From Bacteroidales bacterium (GTDB lineage: Bacteria > Bacteroidota > Bacteroidia > Bacteroidales > UBA7960): a stretch of 7,978 nt of DNA. Position 1 is the first letter of the stretch; each line of letters begins with the position of its first letter. The notes beneath the pieces are model-generated. The model saw only the letters and a program-made list of their open reading frames with translations. It was not told the DNA's origin and made no database searches. Below are positions 1 to 4,752 of the stretch, in pieces. The position numbers and the translations under genes are program-made. The stretch is taken from NCBI GenBank assembly GCA_003555385.1, contig PWHO01000060.1, positions 1 through 7,978 of the forward strand, in the 5' to 3' direction.

Positions 1-254
1 AATTTTTTTGGCCATATATAGCTGGTAAACTGGAAAAGCCAGCATGCAGAATTCTTTCCTGAAAGTCCGGATAATCAGAACGGGCAGGTCCAGGTTAAGG
101 TGAACACAACCGGCAAATCCATGTTATAATAAGCAGAACTGGCAGGTCCAGATTAAGTTGAGCAGAATCGGCAAACCCGGGTTATAATAAGCAGAACGGG
201 CAGGGGCAGGTCGAAATTAATGGCATTGGCAGGCTCAGATCGAGCCCGTAGCCT
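1..254. other. Non-coding stretch at the left edge
   Basis: Apart from the 29-base repeat and the hairpins described separately, this stretch has no gene I can support. Two short frames run off the left edge. One is a plus-strand frame closing with TGA at 60-62. The other is a minus-strand frame beginning ATG at 43-45 (MLAFPVYQLYMAKKI, still open at base 1) with an AGGAAAG stretch upstream. Either could be the end or start of a neighbouring gene, but neither resembles a family I recognise. Confidence 0.5.
46..248. repeat. Degenerate tandem repeat, 29-base period, about seven units
   Basis: Units start at about 46, 75, 104, 133, 162, 191 and 220. Two types alternate. Type A begins GCAGAAC, continues GGCAGGTCCAG and ends near TTAAGTTGA. 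Type B begins GCAGAAT and contains GGCAAACCC, with GTTATAATAA at its end. An A+B pair gives a clear 58-base higher-order period: GGCAGG recurs at 83, 141 and 199, and ATAATAAGCAGAAC at 126 and 184. The tetramer GGCA sits at unit offset 9-12 in all six units from 75 on. The first unit (46-74) keeps only its ends and the last two are diverged. The period is not a multiple of three, so the array is not a coding repeat. It ends a few bases from the rlmH stop codon. Function unknown. Confidence 0.75.
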
Positions 255-281
255 TTACCCGTTGTGATAGGGCTCGTTTTT
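241..281 (+). terminator. Candidate plus-strand intrinsic terminator overlapping the rlmH 3' end
   Basis: A 7-base perfect stem (CGAGCCC at 241-247 with GGGCTCG at 270-276, 22-base loop) is followed directly by TTTTT on the plus strand. The T tract lies on the plus side, so it would stop transcription coming from the left, not rlmH transcription. The stem straddles the rlmH stop codon (complement of 255-257). A competing 5-base stem (GGCTC 232-236 with GAGCC 242-246) uses the same bases. The long loop lowers confidence. Confidence 0.4.
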
Positions 282-728
282 CAAAATGGTGAATGCGCGG
301 TAGAGTTGTTCAGTGAAGAATAGCCTTACCATCTGGTGGGAAAACGTCATGGCAGAAAGGGAAAGCTTCATCTGTGCTTTGCGGTAAACTTCGGGGCTGA
401 ACCCCCAGGGTCCGCCCACGATGAACATCAGCTTTCGGGTTGAGCGGTTCATCCTTTCCTGGATAAATCCGGCAAACTGCACAGAGTTGAAAACTTTACC
501 CTTTTCATCAAGTAATACAACGAAATCACTTTCTTGCATTTGTTCAAGGAGTAATTTGCCTTCCTGTTCTTTTCGCTGAACTGCTGAAAGAGAGTTCCAT
601 TTTTTCGGAGTGGGGATATGATGAATGCCGAAACCTGTGTATCTGTTGATGCGCTGCATATAGGCTCCAATGGCGTCCCTGAGCCACGGATCATCTGTCT
701 GGCCAATTGTAAGAAGTGTGATTTTCAT
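255..728 (-). CDS. rlmH: 23S rRNA (pseudouridine(1915)-N(3))-methyltransferase RlmH
   Basis: RlmH is a small SPOUT-class enzyme that uses S-adenosylmethionine to methylate N3 of pseudouridine 1915 in helix 69 of 23S rRNA, on assembled 70S ribosomes in the cytoplasm. The protein begins MKITLLTIGQTDD and is 157 aa, the usual family length (about 155-159). Family blocks are visible in order: LLDEKG (residues 72-77), the glycine-rich cofactor loop GGPWGF (105-110), SLSAMTFSHQMVR (123-135) and the C-terminal NEPYHNG (151-157), where the Tyr-His pair matches the conserved end of the family. The frame extends 16 codons further upstream to a TTG at 774-776. I reject that start because the extra residues are atypical and the TTG lies inside a promoter-like box. 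No Shine-Dalgarno sequence precedes the chosen ATG. The gene diverges from the DUF4783 gene. Confidence 0.95.
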   Translation of the reverse strand: MKITLLTIGQTDDPWLRDAIGAYMQRINRYTGFGIHHIPTPKKWNSLSAVQRKEQEGKLLLEQMQESDFVVLLDEKGKVFNSVQFAGFIQERMNRSTRKLMFIVGGPWGFSPEVYRKAQMKLSLSAMTFSHQMVRLFFTEQLYRAFTILKNEPYHNG

Positions 729-773
729 TTGGTTAAACTGTCTGTTATTGCGGTCATCACGCGAAGATGTTTG

Positions 774-781
774 CAAAATTA
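774..781 (-). promoter_or_regulatory. Bacteroidota-type -7 box for rlmH
   Basis: The minus strand reads TAATTTTG followed by C, an exact match to TAnnTTTG(C), the -7 element of the Bacteroidota primary sigma factor. It would place the transcript start around 767, about 40 bases before the rlmH ATG. No TTTG is present at the -33 distance, so support is only partial. The box lies within the 16-base palindrome at 775-790. Confidence 0.45.
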
Positions 782-790
782 CGTAATTTT
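775..790. promoter_or_regulatory. Perfect 16-base palindrome, possible operator
   Basis: AAAATTACGTAATTTT equals its own reverse complement over all 16 bases. It covers most of the rlmH -7 box and lies in the rlmH/DUF4783 divergent intergenic region. A protein bound here would be placed to block rlmH transcription. In A+T-rich DNA some palindromy arises by chance, and I know of no regulator with this site. Confidence 0.35.
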
Positions 791-794
791 CATT

Positions 795-824
795 TTTGTC
801 TTTTGATCTGATTTTGTAGGTTTG
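795..824 (+). promoter_or_regulatory. Candidate promoter (TTTG - 18 bases - TAGGTTTG) for the DUF4783 gene
   Basis: A TTTG at 795-798 and TAGGTTTG at 817-824 are separated by 18 bases, close to the Bacteroidota layout of TTTG, about 19 bases, then TAnnTTTG. Transcription would start near 830 and leave a leader of roughly 138 bases before the ATG at 969. A weaker alternative is TTTG at 913-916 with TAATTTTT at 939-946. That one sits closer to the gene but has a poor -7 match. Confidence 0.45.
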
Positions 825-843
825 TGACGGATTCGTTCACAAA
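821..843. promoter_or_regulatory. Inverted repeat TTTGTGA / TCACAAA, operator or 5' leader hairpin
   Basis: Seven-base arms at 821-827 and 837-843 are perfect inverted repeats. In RNA the stem can extend to nine pairs (828-829 with 834-835) around a GATT loop, with T836 bulged. The dyad overlaps the TAGGTTTG box and the predicted start point of the plus-strand promoter, a typical operator position. The half-sites look like TGTGA/TCACA of CRP-type regulators, but the gap is 9 rather than 6 bases, so it is not a standard CRP site. Confidence 0.4.
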
Positions 844-968
844 TTGCCACATAAAAGCCGGTTAATCTGGGTAATTGGCATGTTTTTGGATCAGTTTTTG
901 ATGTGATTTCTGTTTGGATGTTTGACACTGATTACAAATAATTTTTCCGGCTTTTGACTTTCGTCGCC

Positions 969-1397
969 ATGCTGCCAAATCGCAATTTATTGTTCTTCTT
1001 TCTGTTATGGCTTTATCCCTTTTTGGGTAATGCCCAGGAAATCGGGCAGGTCGAACCCGAGGATAATACTGCCGAAGAGGTTGTCAGGGCCATTGTATCT
1101 GCCATTGAAGATGGAAGTTCCCGCCGGATCGCCCATCATTTCGGGTCCAATGTGGATCTTTACCTTCCCCGTGCTGAAGGGACATTCAGCCGCTCCCAGT
1201 CAGAGATCATTTTCAAAGATTTTTTTGCCCATTGCAAACCCAAATCCTTTATGATCAGTTACCAGGGCACTTCCATGGATGGAACTTTATTTGTGATCGG
1301 CATGCTTTCCACGGAATCTGGGCAAAGTTACAGGGGCTATTTGCTGCTAAAAAATGTGGCTGGTTCCCTGGTGTTACAGCGTATCAGGTTTGATTAA
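969..1397 (+). CDS. Secreted DUF4783 family protein, NTF2-like
   Basis: This is a 142-aa protein of unknown biochemical role. Residues 1-22 form a signal peptide: a short basic N-terminus, a very hydrophobic core (LLFFFLLWLYPFLG) and a likely cut after GNA before QE. The mature part is expected in the periplasm or at the outer membrane. It has a helical start (EEVVRAIVSAIEDGSSRRIAHHFGSN), then a segment with RSQSEIIFKDFFAHCKPKSF (residues 75-94), and strands ending in YRGYLLLKN and SLVLQRIRFD. This pattern and length fit DUF4783, a Bacteroidota family with an NTF2-like cone fold. From memory, DUF4783 genes often sit near rlmH and nadC. The ATG at 969 is preferred over a TTG at 954 because it gives a normal signal peptide. 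No Shine-Dalgarno sequence is visible. The gene is probably a single-gene transcript ended by the hairpin at 1473-1488. Confidence 0.8.
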   Translation: MLPNRNLLFFFLLWLYPFLGNAQEIGQVEPEDNTAEEVVRAIVSAIEDGSSRRIAHHFGSNVDLYLPRAEGTFSRSQSEIIFKDFFAHCKPKSFMISYQGTSMDGTLFVIGMLSTESGQSYRGYLLLKNVAGSLVLQRIRFD

Positions 1398-1472
1398 TCT
1401 GTATTGATTCATTACAGGATGGGTTTGTGAATAAGACAGTTCCTGGCCTGCCGAAAATTATTGCGTTCATTG

Positions 1473-1497
1473 CGGAAGAGCTATTCCGGTTTTTTCT
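1473..1497 (+). terminator. Intrinsic terminator after the DUF4783 gene
   Basis: A compact hairpin (CGGAA 1473-1477 with TTCCG 1484-1488, 6-base loop) is followed by G and six Ts (1490-1495). It lies about 75 bases past the DUF4783 stop codon. The stem is short, but the stem, loop and T tract have the right order and spacing. It ends just ahead of the promoter box at 1506, which would separate the two plus-strand genes. Confidence 0.5.
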
Positions 1498-1505
1498 ATT
1501 CCCCA

Positions 1506-1513
1506 TATCTTTG
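1506..1513 (+). promoter_or_regulatory. Bacteroidota-type -7 box for the SLC13 permease
   Basis: TATCTTTG is an exact match to TAnnTTTG. The transcript would start near 1520, about 37 bases before the ATG at 1557. There is no TTTG at the -33 distance. That upstream space is occupied by the terminator hairpin and T tract at 1473-1497. Confidence 0.45.
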
Positions 1514-1556
1514 TACTTTTAGGGTTTCGTAGCGTTCAACTTAATCTCACTCCTGG

Positions 1557-3368
1557 ATGACCCTTGAGATTGGTATTGTGTTGATTGTTTTGCTAGGCGC
1601 TGTGGTGATGTTTGCCACTGAGCGGGTTCCCGTTGACGTGGTGGCCATTGTTGCCATGTCGGTGCTGGTAGTAACGGGCGTTTTGACTCCTCAGCAGGGA
1701 GTCTCCGGCTTCAGCAATTCTGCCACCATTACGGTGGCCTTCATGTTCATTCTGAGTACGGCATTGTTCAAGTCGGGAGCGGTGGTCGGCATCGGAAACC
1801 GGATTGCGGTGCTGTTCAAATATAATTTCTGGATAGGGATTCTGGTCACCATGCTGACTGTGGGGGTGATTTCTGCATTCATCAACAATACCCCGGTGGT
1901 AGCCATTTTTATCCCCATTCTGGTCGGTGCGGCTGCCCAGTCAAAGTTAAGCATCGCCAAGATGCTGATGCCTTTGTCTTTTGCATCAATGTTCGGGGGT
2001 GTTTGTACACTGATCGGCACTTCCACCAATATCCTGGTCAGCGGGGTGGCCGCTGAAAATAACCTGGAGCCTTTTTCCATGTTTGAGATGACCAAAATGG
2101 GCCTCATTTTTTTTGGGGTGGGACTGCTGTATATGATGCTCATCGGAATCAGGCTGATTCCTGACCGAGGTGTGGACGACGGGCTGATGAAAAAATTCGG
2201 GATGGGCGACTACCTGACGGAAATTGTATTGCTTGAGAATTCTGCTTCAGTGGGGAAATCCATTAAGGAATCTCCGCTTGTGAAAAAGCTGGATGTGGAT
2301 ATCCTGGAGGTGAACCGCAAGGGCAATGCGTTTATCATGCCATCTGAGGATCTGATCCTGGAGCAAAGCGATGTGCTGAAAGTCCGCTGCAATGTGGAAA
2401 AGATCAAGGCACTGAAGGAGCGGGAAGGGATTGCCCTTAAAAGTGATGCCAAGTTCAGAACTTTTGATGACCTGGCAGGGAATAAAAAAATGGATAAGGG
2501 GGTGGTTTTTGTGGAAGCGGTGATTGCACCCAACAGTCCATTTGAGGGAAAGACAGTAAAGGAATTGAGTTTTCGTCAAAAGTACGGAGCCACTGTGCTG
2601 GCCATCCGTCATCGCGGGGAACTGATGCGGGATAAAGTAGCCGCCACACAGTTGCGGGCAGGAGATACGTTGTTGATTGAAGTGGACAAAGATCATTTGC
2701 AAAATCTTCAGCAACTGGAGCTTCGGGGGAGAAATACCTTCCTGATCGTATCAGAGGTGGATTTGCCGGAATACCGCAGAGATAAAATGTTTACCGTGGT
2801 AATGACCATGATCGGGGTTATTGCACTGGCTTCTTTTAATATTCTTCCAATCATGATGGCAGCCATCATCGGCTCCATGGTGCTGGTACTGACCAGGTGT
2901 ATCAGTATGGAAGAGGCTTACCTGGCCATCGACTGGAAGGTGATTTTTTTGCTGGCCGGTGCCCTCAGCCTTGGGGTGGCAATGGACGTGAGTGGTACAG
3001 CGGCTCTGATCAGTCACTTTCTGATCGAAATTGCGGGTTCTCTCGGACCTGTGGCAATTTTATCCATGCTTTATATTGTCACAATGGTCCTGACGGGGAC
3101 AATGAGTAATAATGCAAGTGCAGTGTTACTGGCTCCCATAGCTATTGCCGCTTCGGCTGAGCTTAATGTGGATGCTCGGCCTTTGCTGATGGCCATCACT
3201 TTTGCTGCTTCTTCCAGTTTTATGACCCCGGTAGGGTATCAGACAAATACCATGATATATGGTGTCGGTGGTTACCGGTTCATGGATTTTATGCGTGTGG
3301 GGATCCCCCTGAATGTGATATTCTGGTTGCTGGCCACCTTCCTGATTCCGTACTTTTTCCCGTTCTGA
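1557..3368 (+). CDS. SLC13-family (DASS-type) anion permease with two RCK_C domains
   Basis: This is a 603-aa inner-membrane transporter of the ion-transporter superfamily that includes CitMHS and SLC13 proteins. Two membrane halves (residues about 3-202 and 410-600) flank a soluble insert. The halves carry the paired substrate/sodium motifs. The first has SAFINNTP (106-113) and TLIGTSTN (151-158); the second has MSNNASAV (516-523) and SSFMTPVGYQTNT (553-565). The insert holds two TrkA-C/RCK_C-type domains at about 218-288 and 315-385, both rich in the EIVLLENS and LKV/LLIEV strand patterns of that fold. Length and layout resemble E. coli YfbS and the sulfate-linked SLT proteins of cyanobacteria and algae, so sulfate, another inorganic anion or a dicarboxylate are all possible substrates. 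The sequence does not decide. The RCK_C domains suggest gating by a small cytoplasmic ligand. The ATG at 1557 begins the first membrane helix directly; no Shine-Dalgarno sequence is seen. Confidence 0.88.
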   Translation: MTLEIGIVLIVLLGAVVMFATERVPVDVVAIVAMSVLVVTGVLTPQQGVSGFSNSATITVAFMFILSTALFKSGAVVGIGNRIAVLFKYNFWIGILVTMLTVGVISAFINNTPVVAIFIPILVGAAAQSKLSIAKMLMPLSFASMFGGVCTLIGTSTNILVSGVAAENNLEPFSMFEMTKMGLIFFGVGLLYMMLIGIRLIPDRGVDDGLMKKFGMGDYLTEIVLLENSASVGKSIKESPLVKKLDVDILEVNRKGNAFIMPSEDLILEQSDVLKVRCNVEKIKALKEREGIALKSDAKFRTFDDLAGNKKMDKGVVFVEAVIAPNSPFEGKTVKELSFRQKYGATVLAIRHRGELMRDKVAATQLRAGDTLLIEVDKDHLQNLQQLELRGRNTFLIVSEVDLPEYRRDKMFTVVMTMIGVIALASFNILPIMMAAIIGSMVLVLTRCISMEEAYLAIDWKVIFLLAGALSLGVAMDVSGTAALISHFLIEIAGSLGPVAILSMLYIVTMVLTGTMSNNASAVLLAPIAIAASAELNVDARPLLMAITFAASSSFMTPVGYQTNTMIYGVGGYRFMDFMRVGIPLNVIFWLLATFLIPYFFPF

Positions 3369-3404
3369 TCCTTCTGTGCCGGGATCTGGTTTGTGTGCCT
3401 TATT

Positions 3405-3444
3405 TCCTGGTGGCCAATATCGGTATCTGACCCGAAAGCCAGGA
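3405..3444. terminator. Weak inverted repeat between convergent genes, possible shared terminator
   Basis: The 79 bases between the permease stop and the stop of the minus-strand glycosyltransferase contain TCCTGG (3405-3410) matching CCAGGA (3439-3444), with a nested TCGG/CCGA pair inside. No T tract follows on either strand and the loop is long. It is only a weak candidate for termination of either gene, and nothing stronger is visible here. Confidence 0.2.
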
Positions 3445-3447
3445 TTC

Positions 3448-4749
3448 TCAGGATTTGATCATGTTGCTCAATAGCCCGGCCAGTTGTCTGGTAAGTTCAG
3501 CTCGTTCATAGCGTTCTGTAAACTCTCTGCTTATCCGGAGATTTTTGTCTCGAAATTGTCCTGCCCACCGCAGAAGTGCTTTTCTGCATTCGTCCGCATC
3601 ATTAAAATCCACGGTTGTCCCACTGCCGGTTTCCCTGATGATTGCAGCCGCATCCCCGTCCGGTGGGCCGATGCAAAGTACCGGCCGCATGAGCCCCATA
3701 TATTCGAACAATTTTCCTGTGGTGATTCCCAATACATTAGGGGTGTTGTTCAGCGGTAAAAGGAGGATGGCGCTGTCTGCTGCATGGGCCAGTGCCTCGC
3801 GGTGGGGCAGGGGTGGGGTGAAAATGGTGTAGGGAATGAGTCCTGACTTTTCCAGGTCGTTTCTGACTGTAAGGTCTGTTTTGCCGGTTAGCCGGATGCG
3901 GAGATGATTCCTGAAAAAAGGATCTGTATTGACAAGATCCTGCAGAACATCCCAGAGTACATGGGGGTTGCGGTCGGCATTCATGGAACCCAGATGGGTG
4001 ATGCTGAATGTTTTGTATTGAAACCCGGGCAAATCCTTAAAATCATCTGAATCAAATCCATTGGTGATCACTTCGACCTTTCTGTTCCCGATGGTTTCCA
4101 GGTCACTGGCGCAATGCGGGCTGACGGTCACCACCCGGTCGGCCTGGCTGAGTACCTTCTTTTCCAGCTGCTGGTGTTTTCGCACGGCAACTTTGCTAAG
4201 CATCAGTTTGTCATGATAATCGATCTGTGTCCACGGATCACGGAAGTCGGCCAGCCAGGGAATTTCTGTTTTGCCCTGAAGCTGCAGGCCGATCATGTGA
4301 AGGCTGTGGGGAGGCCCGGTTGTAACAATGGCATCAACAGGATGGTTTTCCAGCCAGCTCGAAAGAAAGCGGACAGAAGACTTGATCCAGAACTTGCGGG
4401 CATCCGGGATGAAAAAGTTTCCCCTGACCCAGATTGAAATTTTATCTGTGACGGAGGGTGTCCGGCTCTCGTTCAAGAACCCGGATTGAATTTTCTCCTC
4501 TTTTTTTTGCCCCGTAATTATTTTGTAGAAACGGTAGGGTTCCCATATGCGACGGCGGATCACCTGAATCCCGTCCGGTAGTTCTCTTTCCAGTGTGGGG
4601 TCGTGGCCCGGGCTCTCGGGGTTCGACGGGGTGTATACTACTGGCTCCCAACCGTATCCACGGAGATATTTGCAGAATTTCAACCAGCGGAAAACACCCG
4701 CGCCGCTGCCCGGTGGCCAGTAATAGGTGATGACAAGGACTTTTCTCAT
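3448..4749 (-). CDS. Glycosyltransferase, GT4-like (GT-B fold)
   Basis: This 433-aa protein probably transfers a sugar from a nucleotide-sugar donor to a lipid- or glycan-linked acceptor at the inner face of the membrane. The N-terminal Rossmann half opens with KVLVITYYWPPGSGAGVFRW (residues 3-22), the signature opening of many Bacteroidota GT4 enzymes, and contains ADFRDPWT (167-174). The linker has VSPHCASDL and EVITNGFD (226-233). The C-terminal half has HLGSMNADRNP (252-262) and the donor-site segment GITTGKLFEYMGLMRPVL (341-358). E349 fits the second Glu of the GT4 E-x7-E motif, while the first position is Gly341, as in the KLFEY-type subgroup. There is no signal peptide or membrane helix, so it is cytoplasmic or peripheral. 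The ATG lies 3 bases after the YfhO stop codon, so the two are co-transcribed and probably translationally coupled. Donor and acceptor are unknown. Confidence 0.88.
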   Translation of the reverse strand: MRKVLVITYYWPPGSGAGVFRWLKFCKYLRGYGWEPVVYTPSNPESPGHDPTLERELPDGIQVIRRRIWEPYRFYKIITGQKKEEKIQSGFLNESRTPSVTDKISIWVRGNFFIPDARKFWIKSSVRFLSSWLENHPVDAIVTTGPPHSLHMIGLQLQGKTEIPWLADFRDPWTQIDYHDKLMLSKVAVRKHQQLEKKVLSQADRVVTVSPHCASDLETIGNRKVEVITNGFDSDDFKDLPGFQYKTFSITHLGSMNADRNPHVLWDVLQDLVNTDPFFRNHLRIRLTGKTDLTVRNDLEKSGLIPYTIFTPPLPHREALAHAADSAILLLPLNNTPNVLGITTGKLFEYMGLMRPVLCIGPPDGDAAAIIRETGSGTTVDFNDADECRKALLRWAGQFRDKNLRISREFTERYERAELTRQLAGLLSNMIKS

Positions 4750-4752
4750 GGG

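Noticed and set aside
75..190. CRISPR array (29-base repeat with 29-base spacers)
   Set aside because: Both halves of each 58-base unit are conserved between copies and resemble each other, so there are no unique spacers. No cas genes are in the window.
729..776. Sixteen-codon N-terminal extension of RlmH from a TTG
   Set aside because: RlmH proteins start at the MKI motif, 157 aa is the family length, and the TTG sits within the predicted -7 box so it would probably not be transcribed.
821..843. Canonical CRP/FNR binding site
   Set aside because: The TGTGA and TCACA half-sites are 9 bases apart rather than 6, and I cannot name a Bacteroidota regulator with this spacing.
954..968. TTG start five codons upstream of the DUF4783 gene
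   Set aside because: The ATG at 969 gives a normal short signal peptide. Nothing supports the TTG.
2247..2714. 155-codon minus-strand frame within the permease gene
   Set aside because: It overlaps the RCK_C-coding part of the permease. The translation has no coherent motif, so it is a shadow frame.
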